From Utricularia gibba (lineage: Eukaryota > Streptophyta > Magnoliopsida > Lamiales > Lentibulariaceae), in assembly GCA_002189035.1 (NCBI GenBank), contig NEEC01000002.1, positions 3,162,001 to 3,226,000 of the forward strand: a stretch of DNA of 64,000 nt. Reading direction: 5' to 3'. Made by a program: the position numbers and the translations under genes. This document shows positions 25,873 to 37,741 of this stretch, piece after piece. Every line of letters begins with the position of its first letter. Within the stretch, counting starts at the first letter, position 1. The notes beneath the pieces were generated by a model that saw only the letters and a list, made by a program, of their open reading frames with translations, was not told the origin of the DNA and did not search any database.

Positions 25873-28440
25873 CAAGCTAGCCCTGGGCCTCCTGTTCGTG
25901 CCTTTCAGCCAGCTTCCAGATGAGAAGGGCCTCCTCTCCTCCTCTCCTCTGGATGATCGGAAAGCTGCGCCGGTGTACATAGCAAGCATTCTGATGTGGA
26001 TGAATCATGTGGCAAACCTGCCCGTCCGCTCGTTGTCGTCGTCGTATAGATGCAGTAGTACAGCAAACAAGGTGTCGGTCAGTCAGTCCGTCAGGTCTCT
26101 GGGTATAACAACAGAGTGGCTGGACTGCTTCCACGGAGGTGGAGGTGTCGAAATTCCATGCAGACGCCATACGGAAAGCCGACGGGTGCGGTGGTTCGTC
26201 CGACCTAAGAAGACGATGAGATGTTGGTATTATTAGATTGATTGTAAAAATTTATTGAATGAAGGGCATTCCATTTGGGCGAGGGACTGTAGGATATGAG
26301 GAATCATCTTGTGTGACTACTTCCATTTGGGTGGCTGGATAGCCCTAATCAACTTCATCCAGCTAAATTGCAAGTTGATCTCGAGCAGTATGAATGACTG
26401 GTATCTAAGGTCATTTTAAAAAGTTGCTATCAAACCTTTTTCTCTTACACACTACCATCAAAATTTTCTAACACACTCAAATGAGAATGGGAGTTAATTT
26501 GATAAATGGTCATCTCTCTCTACTGAAATTTGAGACATGATCATTTCCCAAAAACTCTTTGCAATTTGGCCATTTTGAAAATGACTCATTAAAAGAAAAT
26601 CGTTTTTTATTCAAAGTCAGTGTATATACATGGTATATTGAATTTTTTTAATTGTCTATTTTCAAAGAAAACCTAATTTCGTTGATGAATATATATAATT
26701 ACATAGTATTGTATATAATAGTATAAAATATGCAACAATAATGAATGAATTGTTATATAATTTACAAATACAAAAAATAATAACACCCTATTGTAGTTCA
26801 TTATTTGTATAAATAATGAAAACCATTTCTCAAATTGACCTTGAGAATGGTGAAGTTTGTAATACACTCCTTGTATTCATCTCAATTAATGCAAATGAAG
26901 TCTTATCATTTGTTTTCTGAATTTGATTTGAGTCAATTTATTATTTTTTAATATATATTATTATGCATGTATATTAAAAAATCATTTTAAAATTTTGTAT
27001 CTCATCCTATCAACCCTAGTCTAGTGATTTTTTTGGCAAAATTTCACACTCTTCTTTCTCTCTAGTTCTTAACATTCTCTTCTCAAATTCCAAACCTTTC
27101 TCTTGGATTCTAGTCATGGCTAGTGAACTTTTGACCCTCGAGTGATGCAAAAGGATTTAGATGTGTTATATTTTATGGTGTACAGATGTTTGGACTATGA
27201 TTTTAAATGATTAGTTTTATATTTATTTTAAAATGGAGGAGGAAGAAGGGTAAATTGGAAAAAAAATGTGTTTGCTTTAAGTTGAAACGTACTCTATATT
27301 AAATTTTTGGTCAACCTGTATATGCGATTTTAATTTATCTTATATATGTTTTAAATTAAACTACTTGTTTCATATTAACAAACACAGATATTAAATATAA
27401 CACATTTCAAAACTAGTATTTAACTATCTATTAAACAACACAAAGTCTACATAAATCTATCTGTTGGTGGGATGTATTAAAATTGCCACCAAGATGTTTA
27501 TGGAGTAAATTTGACATTAAAGGACAAATGATGAGCATGCAAACTTAAAACACTCAATTGTGTAAGCCATGAATTTGTTAGAGGATTAAAATCACATACC
27601 ATGAAGAAACCAGAACATATTAATGATATTTCATTAAGAAATGGGAAGGATTTACCTTAACTCTTACCCAAGATTCATAATTAAGATTAACAGATCAAAG
27701 AAAAAACGGGTGGTTGGAATTTTTGAACAATGATGATGATATCAATTAGGTGATTATTTATGAAAAGATAATCTATCGGTTTAAGATACCATTGCTTGAA
27801 GACCACTATAAATTATTGAGGAGGACATTAAAGAGGTTCATAATATCAAGTCATTAGTTATTCCTTTATCGTTTCGTATGGGGTTTCAAAGAAAAAAATA
27901 AAGATAAACTTGGATTGAAAGAATTCACGGATATAATAATGAAGAGAGTTAATATGAAAATTCTTGTGCTAGACATGATAAAGCAAGTGCAAAAATATGC
28001 AAAAATATTGAAGTATCTATGTGATCCATCTAGTACATGATAATTTAGAAAATTAGTTATCATATTTTTATCTTTCACACACTACAAATAAATTTTGTAA
28101 TATACGATGATCATTTTTCTCACACATTTAAAATACAATGACTACTTTTTAATATATCTGAAGAGACTAATAGTTATTATGATAATGGACAAGTAATGGA
28201 CTTCATTTTGGATAAGACTATAAAACATTGAAACCATATGAATAAGATATGTTTCATCTCTACATAGTAAGCACATGTAGAACACTTAAAAATAATTCGT
28301 GAGATAAATACCCTTTGCTCACATACATTACTTACATTGAACACTTCATTTTTTTATCCTGAGATCTTGAATAAAAAATTAATATTCATGATGTTGATTT
28401 TCTTGACTTAAGAACATTTATAAACGGCTGGTAGTTTGAT
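25873..28440. other. Intergenic: kinase 3' flank, then AT-rich DNA
   Basis: The first few hundred bases are the probable 3' UTR of the cytokinin receptor. From about 26.4 kb the sequence is AT-rich without recognisable genes. A 70-codon frame at 27866-28078 (minus) has no family resemblance. Material just before 28.44 kb may be the diverged upstream part of the copia element that follows. Confidence 0.55.
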
Positions 28441-28985
28441 ATATCAAAAGATGGTTGTCCAACAATTGAAGTTGATAAATTGAAAATGTCTACGAAACCT
28501 TATACCTCATTGATTGGCAGTTTTATGTATTTGGAGGTATGCACTCATTCGGATATTGCATTTGCTTTAAGTGTGTTGAGTAGGTTTCTTATTGACCTGG
28601 AAAAAAGACATTGGGAGACAACAAAGTACACACCTCGTTATTTGAAAGCTACCAGATCAATGGAATTGGTTGACAGACAAAAAGAGTTGCAACTTGTATC
28701 TTACACAGATTCTGATCTAGCTGAGGATGAGGGTACAAGAAAATCAACTTCTGGTTTGTTAGTTTATTGGCTGGAATTTCTATGTCTTGACAAGCGAGAC
28801 TTCAACATTGTGTTGCCTTCTCATGAAAGGATGTTATTTGGATTACAAGATTGGTTGCAGAGATTGGATGTGATGGAATGAAGCACATGCTTTTGTATGA
28901 CAATCAAAGTGCTCATGAGCTGAAGTTATGCAGGGTGAAGGCAGAAAGGAACTCAACTGATATGTTCACCAAGTATGTTCCTTGA
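28440..28985 (+). mobile_element. Ty1/copia retrotransposon: end of reverse transcriptase and RNase H
   Basis: One frame reads PYTSLIGSFMYLEVCTHSDI, then a long stretch to LVSYTDSDLAEDEGTRKSTS, the hallmark of copia reverse transcriptase/RNase H (family: YASAVGSLMYAMVCTRPDIA; GYTDADMAGDVDTRKSTSGY). After a frame break come DNQSAHELK and NSTDMFTKYVP followed by a stop, the normal C-terminus of copia Pol. The RNase H region is partly deleted and frameshifted, so the copy is dead. A purine-rich run (GATGGAGGGAGAGAATGATG) at about 29043 could be its polypurine tract, but no LTR was delimited. Confidence 0.75.
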
Positions 28986-30305
28986 AGAAGCACTGTTTGT
29001 ATCATTCTGATGGATGACTAGGAACCAAAACTCATGCATTGGATGGAGGGAGAGAATGATGAAATGGGCGAGCTCATGTCTAATGCCTTTAAAAACAGAG
29101 GAGTCTTGTCCTCACATACGTAAATGAGAGATGGTCCCAACTGCAGGTGCGGTGCACTCGAGGAAAACAACAAGAGGAAGCTTATTATCCGTATTTGTTT
29201 GCTTGTGACGAAAGGGTTGTAAGACCATCTTCCCTTCTGGTTGAGGGATATATTATGGCCTTTTTTTTTCCAGATCCGACAAGTTTGGTTTATGTAACTT
29301 AAAGATTTGCTTCTTCATCTAGTTATTTATTAATATATAAATTTTAAATTAAGAATAATCTATTTTATGAATGAAAACCCATCCTGGACAGGCCATCGTG
29401 GTTTATTAAGCCAAGCGAAGCCAAGAGGATGTGCCGCGTGATGCATTGACTCAGTTTCCCATAATATTCTTTTTTTCAAGTACAGGTCGCTGTCGTAGGT
29501 GTTGTGTCGGGTGGGCTCCATCCTCATCCCCATCCCCAAGGACAAACCCCATTAATGTATAATAATCCAGTTCTGTCGTTTCCACTTAATAAAATATACC
29601 ACAATAATTCTTTACTTTATTCCCCCAAACAAATTAACTGATTGATTTTGGAAAACTTTACATAAATAACATTAGTCAATAAATATAATACATTAATAAT
29701 ATTATACATTGTTAGTAATAACGCTTTGTATATCACGTCGTCATTGATGACACTTGAAAACACATGCCATCATTGATGATACTTTAGAAATATGTACACC
29801 AGAGTGTCATCAATCATGGTGCTTAGGAATCGACATAGCATGGCACCATCTTTCATAGTAAAAAGGTAATGAAATGGCATAGCAAGTCAACGAGATGCCA
29901 TTGAGAATGAGAGGAGAGTATGCAGCCATTTATCATCTTTCATATATTGCATGTTCAAAATTTTGATCAAAAAATATTTTAATTACAGGGGTGATATTAT
30001 TAAATTTTTATATATTTCTTTTTATATTCGTAGGTTTTGACATTTAAATTTTTTTGATTGCACGAGAACAATTAGGTTACTTATTTAAATTTTTTTATTG
30101 TTTGATTAATTGTTTTATTTATTAATTTATCATAGTTTTTTTATTGCATATATGATACTTATAAATTTGTTTTTAATTTTTGTATATATTAACGTAAGAT
30201 TTTTTTATGAATAATATGTTATTATTATTATTTTTATTATTAACTAATATATTTTATCTATTAATTTATTATACTATTTCTTGTTAAATATGTAATGTTT
30301 TTTTT
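28986..30305. other. Intergenic, TE-like AT-rich DNA
   Basis: No gene is seen. At about 29730-29820 the phrase CATTGATGA recurs several times in both orientations around ATCATTGATGATAC, suggesting decayed inverted-repeat or TE sequence. The stretch from 29950 to 30300 is nearly pure A/T. It probably belongs to the transposon that carries the mobile-domain remnant starting near 30.3 kb. Confidence 0.4.
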
Positions 30306-30309
30306 TGTA

Positions 30310-30860
30310 GATTGACATATCCTCATGTTCAAAAGTTCATGATCTTGAGGATCTGAGCCTGTTGGATATGCACAAGCAACACATTATTTATGGTCAATTA
30401 CATGGATCAGACCGTAAAACGATACAGTTCAAACACATATACAAATTCTTGGCAAGCATATCGTGGGAGAAGAGGACTGCGATATATCTTGATATTGGGG
30501 TTTTTATGAGGTTCTTAAGACATTACGAATGGAACTAGACCCGAATCTATTCACAGCTCTAGTAAAGAGATGGCGTCCAAAGACGCACACCTTATTATTA
30601 CCATGTGGAGAGGCAACGATCACTCTCCAAGATGTTTCTATGCTATGAAGGTCTTCGTATTGATGATATACCGATAATTCACACTTGCACAAAACGCACA
30701 ACACAGCAATGGCGTGAGCTATGTGTCAAAAAGTTTGGATGGAAGCCCGAGAAGACCTTCATTGTTGGTGATTCACAGTTCATTATGACTGACCTTTAGA
30801 CATACATTGATGATACATACATTGCTATCAAAGCGGAGACTCTTGAGAAGGAAGTTGTAT
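30310..30860 (+). pseudogene. Plant mobile domain (PMD) remnant of a transposon
   Basis: Three forward frames together give the PMD ('serine/threonine-protein phosphatase 7 long form' / MAIN-like) pattern: LLDMHKQHIIYGQLHG, then LDPNLFTALVKRWRPKTHTL and LLPCGEATITLQDVSML, then GLRIDDIPII and WRELCVKKFGWKPE. The block '[35 protein letters not shown]' is diagnostic. At least two frameshifts and several stops show decay. PMD domains are carried by Ty3/gypsy and Mutator-like elements; which of these this was cannot be told. A 16-bp unit (CTTTAGACATACATTG) occurs three times at about 30795-30910. Confidence 0.7.
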
Positions 30861-31717
30861 GTCCCGTAGGTGCTCCTTTAGACATACATTGACCTTTAGA
30901 CATACATTGGTGCTCCTCCCATAGGTATACTTCTGCACCCGCATTTTTTTATGATGACCTAATATTTCTAAAAACATGCAAACCATCTCCAGAACGTTAC
31001 ATATTTTTCAGCCTTTAAGTTAGAACGATTTTTTAATAGGCTACATAAAACACCCAACGCATCTCAGCTGATTCTCAAATTCTCAATGGATGCGCTGTTC
31101 ACATCACTCACCAACCTACTAATAAACTCAACTTATCTAGGAATCTTGTATGTAAGTGAATACTTGCGTCTCAGCCTACATCCCCTACGGTATTTCCTCC
31201 AATGTAAGTATACTAACACATTCATCTGCACCAAATATTCAGTCAAAACTGCCGCTACCGCACTCAATATGACATGACACTCCATGAGAAAATCCATGTC
31301 CACTCAACAGTCACCAAAATTGAGCAAAATAGTTCACTGAAACAACATCACATATTCTGAAATTGGAAATTTACAGATGAAAATCCACTATGTGGTGCTG
31401 TCATGGTTGACCCCTCGCGGTGCTACGTGGACCAACTCACCAAGAACAGAAACATACTTACCGAAAGACCCACCCTCTTGCGCTCGAATAGGCGATGTCA
31501 CTAGCAAAGCACGAACAAATTCTGGGTTGTAGACTTGCGTTCAAATGTAATTCACGCAAGGTCAAAAGTGGAAGTGCCTAGCTGGGTTTAACTAAACCGA
31601 CCCCCCCCCTGAAACCACCTGAAACCACGAACCAAACGTGGGTTTATGACTAAACCTACGTTACAACCCACCTAAACCAAGCAACTAAACGCACTTTAAA
31701 AGTTTCTATGGTCGTTG
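30861..31717. other. Intergenic stretch before the GARP exons
   Basis: No coding feature is recognised. It was searched for the missing first GARP exon (RWTPELH-type motif) on the plus strand without success. A short C-run lies near 31600. It may be a long intron of the GARP gene if that gene is intact, or a break point if not. Confidence 0.4.
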
Positions 31718-32475
31718 TTGTTGCAGAAGCAACTCCTAAGCTTGTTCTCCAGTTCATGAATGTGAAGGGGCTCACTATTTCCCATGTCAAGAGTCACCTC
31801 CAGGTTCGCTCTCATTCTCTCCTGAGCCACGGCATGTGTCGTCTCCCCTGAACTTGATTGGTTTTGGACTTGTGCCTGGAAAACAGATATACAGGAGAAG
31901 CATGAAGAGCAAGGAAGGTAATGTGTGTGTGTGTATGTAGGCACATGCATTTAGTTGATGTGGGGTGCGTACACGTTCTAATTAGCCAGTGGTGGGTACC
32001 TTTTTTGCAGGAGAGAAACGTGGGGAAGATGACGAAGAAGAAGAACAGGAGGAAAGTCTGATTCCTACAGCAAAACGGTGACGACAACTTGAAAATGTCG
32101 CTTTCCTTTTTCCCCTGTGTCCGGGTTCTTGATTTACTCGCACTTCTAGGGCAACAATCGAGAAGAGGAGTTGGAGGCAGAGAGGGAGGGACCTTTCGGG
32201 GCTCGTTCATTCGTCCGTACACCAATCATGAGGTTGTAAAGGCAAGGATGGATTTTTCAGACTTTTGAAGCTAATGATTTAATTCTTAGAAGTATTCTGT
32301 GGCGGTTGCAGCGCGGAGGGGTGTTGGGGACTTGTCTCTTGCACTGTCGCTGAACCATCGCCCATCTGCGAATGCTGCTTCGTCATCTGCTAGTGAACTC
32401 ACCGAAGCTACTTCTCCGTTTTCAACGTCGTCTCCGGTGCTCGGGTTGAGCCTCGCCGTCGGGAAGCGGTCGTGA
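31718..32475 (+). pseudogene. GARP/MYB-like transcription factor, 3' exons only
   Basis: The exon at about 31726-31803 encodes ATPKLVLQFMNVKGLTISHV followed by KSHLQ, the second half of the plant GARP DNA-binding domain (family: ATPKLVLQLMNVKGLSIAHV). A second exon gives IYRRSMKSKE, a third an acidic stretch EDDEEEEQEES, and the last DLSLALSLNHRPS ... LGLSLAVGKRS with a stop at 32475. LSLAL and LGLSL fit the LxLxL EAR repression motif. The first half of the GARP domain (RWTPELH) is not found upstream to 26 kb, and the joint between the last two exons is off by one base with the donors I can see. It is therefore either a fragment or a gene with a very long first intron. Confidence 0.6.
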
Positions 32476-32609
32476 TGCAGTCCTCCAACGCTCTTTCAAT
32501 CAGTGATCTCGATCCAGTTGAAGACATATATGTCTATGCAAAGACAAGGCATGCAAAAGCCAGGTGGCAACTAATAATGAACATGATGTAAGAAAGGGAA
32601 GCGGAATGC

Positions 32610-32648
32610 TTGTGTGCTGTGTGCGTGTGCGTGTGCGTGTGCGTGTGT
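32610..32648. repeat. GTGTGC microsatellite
   Basis: A short simple repeat of TGTGCG units (about 32616-32648) in the gap between the GARP fragment and the zinc-ribbon gene. It lies in non-coding DNA. Confidence 0.8.
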
Positions 32649-32832
32649 GACATGCATCCTTCGACTTTGATGTCTCAGTTGATGATTTACATGGCAAATA
32701 AAATGCTACTGGTACAGAAGAAGGAGGACTATCTAACGAAGCTGCGGATTGTACAACACGTAAATGGCATCCAAGGGGGAGATAAATAGCAGAGTTACAT
32801 TGAATACGCAGAGCAAAGAGAGAAAACCTTGG

Positions 32833-35413
32833 TCACAATCCTAACCTCTTGCTGCCGCACTCCGAGCAGAACTTGGATGTGTCCCGGAGGTAAGGGACTC
32901 CACATTGATCGCAGAATTTTGCAGGCGAGGATGGCTGAACAATAACAGAGAATGAGTGCATTACTAAGAAGCATAAAGAAAATATCGTCATTCTGTCACA
33001 CGCAAAAATGCTATAGGTGAAAAGAGTTCCGTAGGTAAAAAACAGTGGCAAAGGAAGCTCATGTTTGTTTCATTCATTGGGTAGTTTGAAGGAAGGATCA
33101 CGAGAAAAGAGAAGTGAATCGCACCATGGGATGCAGTCGGCTTCCAACATGACCAATGGACTGCAGGCAACCTAAATGTTGAGCGATCGCAGAAGGCTGG
33201 TGGTGGTTTTGGCTGAGTTCCGGTAAGTGATGAGGCCCAGATGCATGGTTGTGCATAAAATGAGGACTTTGAGCAATATGATGCTGGTTCAAATGTTGAA
33301 ACTGGGCTTGAGATACAAGCATTTGTAATTGCCGCTTCGGTGAATTTTGCTCGGTTTCCTAAGCAAGCAATCAAAATTCAAAGGATCATGGATAGATATG
33401 GATGTATCAGTGCTGACTGACAGCAGAGCTCCTCACCTCAGTTGGCTGGTGATACTCTTGTGAAATAGCGGCCGAGGAAGAGTTTTGTGGACTTGGGAGC
33501 ACCTGGACGCATTCCAGAAGTATGACTAAATTTAACAACAACTGGTGGGAAAGAAGCCTTTAGATCTTAGAAACTCACACACAAGCCAGGTATATTGGAG
33601 ATGGAGTTGCATACACCACGCCTGTACTTGTGCCTTGGAGCATAAAATTTGTAGTCTCCCGCAGATATAGCAACTTGATTCCTTCCGGTCAATCTTTTGA
33701 ACCTTTTGATATATTAGAAGCATGATGATCATAAATTACTAACAGGAATACTCGACAAGCTTTAATGAAAAATCAGGCAAAACACTGCATCCATGATCAT
33801 GAAAGGACGTATACATAAAGGTTAATCACCATAGCAGATTTATATTCACACATCCGTGAAAAAGAAACGACAGGAACTTACCATTCTGCATCATCCTGAC
33901 ACATTTTTGTAGGCTTTTCAACAATAGCTAAGCCATTCACCACGACAAACCTAACACGCTTCTCATCATGTATCACCAACTCTGGGAACCTGGATCTTGT
34001 TTCGAACGAAGTAGCAAGCTCCCTTCTCTTAAATGTACAAGAACCTATGTGGAAGACAAGCCAACTTCCGTGAGGGCCTAAAAAAAAGACTAGTACTCAA
34101 GCTACCCAGCACAATAAACATCAAGACCGCAGAAACAACAGAAGAAACAGAGGAGCGAAAAGTAACTGATAGACCAGTATAGGGAATCAATGAGATGTTG
34201 GGGGTTCGATTAACAAACATGATGCCAGTGTGTGGTCTGTCATGCACATTATGTGCGTTTCTCACCCAAAAACACAAAAAAAAGTATTTGGAACTCTCTT
34301 AAAGAATTAAGTTTTAACCTCAAAAGCTCCTTATCAAGGGATAGAAAATAAATATACCTTTCCTTGGAAACTTTTTTGCAAGCTTCCGGTACAGACCACC
34401 GGCTGCTTCAAGTGCCACACCGATAGTCTTTTCACGGATGCCACTAAGAGATGATAATCTTATGTTAACCTCATTGACTAACGTCTCATACAAGTTAGCA
34501 ATATACATCAACGGCAAAACATATCGTGCGTCGCCTTCATAGCGGACCTCTCTTGTTTTCCTCTTGCTTATGTTGTCTTGAGAGGACTGTTGCAGGATGT
34601 AATCAGTATCGTAATCCGTCATCTCAATCACATGTGAATCAAGAAAATGGTTTACAACGATCTCCAGAAACCTTGCCCGGGCAGTTTCAATAGGAGAAAC
34701 ATCTGACATTCAAAAATAAAAGCTGAGCAACCACCAGATAACTGCAAAAAAATTCAACACCAAAAAAATTACTAGTAGTCCAAAAGAGCAATAAATGGAA
34801 CCATCAATCGTCAAGTGGGTATATGTGCAACTTGAAGATCCATTATTTTCAAGACTGCTCCTATCATCATCTACACTCATGTTACGGAAAGGCAAAGGGT
34901 TCTGATACGCCTCATGCATGCATTCCTGCACAACGAAAGAGCTCTTTAAATTTAGAGACGATAAGACAACATTTACCTCGTTTGATAATCCAATCGTCTG
35001 GCGTGTTCTAGCAATGTCCACTCTAAGCAACTTATACTATTCGTTTCTACTTATTTTATTCTTACAATTTTACTGCAGCTAGTTGTTACTGTGACCCAGA
35101 ATAGTCCTCGTTAAACAACCATCACCAACTCAATGAGCAAAAATTAATCAACTAGACAGTCAAAGCTAGAAGCCGAATAGAGTGCTAATTCAAATTCCAT
35201 ATCAAGTAAAAACACAATACACGCCGGAAAAAGCAAGTAAAAGTTCGCACAAACCCCGACAACGGCAGACGAGCGGTCGTCATTATCATGATTTGCGGCG
35301 TCAGGGGAGGGATGATCGCCGGTATTGAGGTCATGCAAAGAGGTTCCGATGAAGGAATTGGCGGCGGCTGTGAGATCGTAGTGGTTCACCGGAACCCTGC
35401 TCCTGCTCCCCAT
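32833..35413 (-). CDS. Conserved plant protein of unknown function with C-terminal zinc ribbon
   Basis: I recognise this as a conserved single-family plant protein without known function. Eight exons: 35413-35255, 34925-34802, 34702-34358, 34044-33882, 33702-33579, 33502-33437, 33358-33125, 32934-32833, total 1317 nt (438 residues), all phases consistent. The core (exons 3-5) reads DVSPIETARARFLEIVVNHF, REVRYEGDARYVLPLMYIAN, GVALEAAGGLYRKLAKKFPR, KRVRFVVVNGLAIVEKP and FKRLTGRNQVAIS. A His/Gln-rich low-complexity region follows (QHLNQHHIAQSPHFMHNH), then a CxxC-CxxC zinc ribbon (CDQCGVPYLRDTSKFCSECG) and the end KRLGL. The gene diverges from the lipoyl synthase gene, with 535 bases between the start codons. 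It may bind RNA, DNA or protein through the ribbon, but that is inference only. Confidence 0.88.
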
Positions 35414-35948
35414 TGGGAGCAGCTTCTGGAAACCAGTAAATAAAGCAGGGAAAAGGAAAGGATTGGAGAAGCTCCAACGGATATACGGAGGAACAACGCT
35501 CGGGGTCGGGACTTCCGTTGCGGAATCCCGAGCCTACACCACGGATATGGCCTGACCTCTCGTACCAAGTTCTCAAATCTTCGAATGAGAAAAAGTAAAG
35601 TACAATAAAACCATAAAACCTAAGTGGGTGTGCTTCGGTTTCTTTCTTTTCTTTTTTCTTTTTTTTTAAATAATATAATATATTAATTTCCATTTCTGAA
35701 ATTTTATTTTACACATCAAATACTTATTTAAAAAAAAAAAAAGAAGAAGAAGAGCCGCTTCGAAGCCGGCAGCCATCGTCGGAGTTTACGAGGTTACAGA
35801 CTGCCGCGCCACAACCTCCGATCTCAACCGTTGTAAATCGAACGCCTATATCATCGACAAATAGTGGTGATCGCTTGGGAAAGCCACCAATTCGGTGGAT
35901 ACCCCGATAACCGAACTACCTTCTGTTCCAACGAACACAAGGGTAAAT
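35414..35948. promoter_or_regulatory. Divergent intergenic promoter region
   Basis: 535 bases separate the start codons of the zinc-ribbon gene (minus) and the lipoyl synthase gene (plus). The middle (35645-35745) is AT-rich with poly-T and poly-A runs; both sides are GC-richer, as expected for the two leaders. Shared control is possible but not shown by any motif. Confidence 0.5.
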
Positions 35949-37558
35949 ATGTTCCACCATTCCATTCCCAAGGTATCCGATTCTGCATTTTCTGCATTCG
36001 CGTCGCTGCACGGTCAGGAAAGAGGTCCAATTTCCGTTCGCTTTGGTATCCGCTGTGAAATCCACCTGGAACTAGATCCAATTGAAGGAAAAAGGCGTAG
36101 CATGGGGCTCCACACTGGTCGGGATCCCGATATGAGGAAGCCTGGATGGCTACGGCAGAAGGCGCCTCAGGGGGAGAAGTATGAGGAGGTGAAGGAGTCA
36201 ATCTCTAGACTCAAACTCAACACAGTTTGCGAGGAAGCCCAGTGCCCCAACATCGGAGAGTGCTGGAACGGTGGCGCCGATGGTATCGCCACGGCCACAA
36301 TCATGTTGCTTGGGGATACTTGCACAAGGGGATGCAGATTTTGCGCAGTGAAGACAAGTAGGAACCCTGCGCCTCCTGATCCCATGGAGCCGTACAGCAC
36401 TGCTCAGGCCATTGCGAGCTGGGGGTACTTGTTCTACTGTTCTTTATTTACTAGTGAAGAAGTTCATAATAGTGATTTCTGCATTCTTTTTTCATACTAC
36501 AGTGTGGATTACATCGTACTAACTAGCGTTGATCGGGATGATCTTCCTGATGGTGGAAGCAGTCATTTTGCAGAAACAGTCAAAGCTAGTAAGGTTTGGA
36601 TTCAAGATACTCCATTTTGGTTCACATTCGTTGAGTTTTCTCTGTCTCTTTGCCACTGGGGATCTTTAAACTCATGAACCATTTGGACATTTCATTTTGC
36701 TAGAGTCTCAAACCTGATCTTATGATTGAGTGCTTGACTTCGGATTTCCGAGGGGATTTGAATGCTGTGGACACTCTGGTTCATTCTGGGCTGGATGTAT
36801 TTGCTCATAACGTTGAAACGGTGAAACGACTGCAGCGGATTGTCAGGGATCCCAGAGCTGGGTGAGAACCTTTTCATTAGTTCATCCAACCGTGTTTGAA
36901 AGCCATTTCACACGATATAGTAGAAGGTTCGATTGTAATTTGCTACTGTGGTTAATGCTGCCAGCTACGACCAAAGTCTAGCGGTGCTGAAGCATGCAAA
37001 GCTGAGCAAGGAAGGAATGATAACAAAATCATCCATAATGCTGGGACTTGGCGAAAAGGATGATGAAATAAAGGAAGCCATGGCCGATTTGAGGGCTATT
37101 GATGTCGATATTTTGACACTGGTCAATATTTGCAGGTGAGCCATCAAAGATCCCTTTTCATTTTCACCTGGAGTATGAATGAAACAACACGTGTACTTCA
37201 AATAGTTTGTATTATGCTTTGGCTCGCAGCCCACACCATTACATCTTACTGTCAAGGAGTATATCACCCCAGAGAAGTTTGCATTTTGGAAAGACTACGG
37301 CGAGAGCATTGGCTTCCGATACGTCGCCAGCGGACCCTTGGTAACCTGGCACTACTCTATTCATTGGACCCAATGAAACCGAATCACCCTTGCACACTGC
37401 CTTCGCAAACTTAGCATTTTTCCTACTTGGGAACAGACATTGTCGACTAGTTTCTCACCTTTGCTGTGTTTCTTTCCAAGGTTCGATCTTCTTACAGAGC
37501 TGGGGAGCTTTTTGTCAAGGCTATGGTGAAGGAGAGGGCCAGGAACTCATATTCGTGA
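35949..37558 (+). CDS. LIP1P: Lipoyl synthase, plastid-targeted type (one frameshift)
   Basis: A radical-SAM enzyme that inserts two sulfur atoms into octanoyl chains on lipoyl domains; in plastids it serves pyruvate dehydrogenase and glycine-cleavage-type complexes. Six exons: 35949-36424, 36503-36593, 36704-36861, 36965-37135, 37230-37340, 37481-37558. The auxiliary-cluster motif [12 protein letters not shown] and the radical-SAM motif CTRGCRFC are both intact, followed by [54 protein letters not shown] and [20 protein letters not shown]. The N-terminal 60 or so residues are Ser/Phe/Arg-rich, as for a transit peptide; the ATG at 35949 is the first in frame. Exon 4 ends ILTL-VNIC where the family has ILTLGQYLQ: one G is missing at 37121-37122. 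The exons total 1085 nt, one short of 1086. Confidence 0.93.
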
Positions 37559-37741
37559 GTCTTTTCTGTACTCCCAGAACAAATTTTACCATTTCCTGAA
37601 TCGCAGACAATAGCTTGAAAGTAATTGATGCTCTGACCTCATTACCTTTCAGTTTTTTGTAAACACTAACAAAATCTAAACAAGCAACTGGAAACCGAAC
37701 AACCAGATCACAGACTTGAAATTGAAGGGGCTAGAAATGCC

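Noticed and set aside
36167-36400. 77-codon minus frame opposite lipoyl synthase exon 1
   Set aside because: Shadow of a strongly conserved exon with both iron-sulfur motifs on the plus strand.
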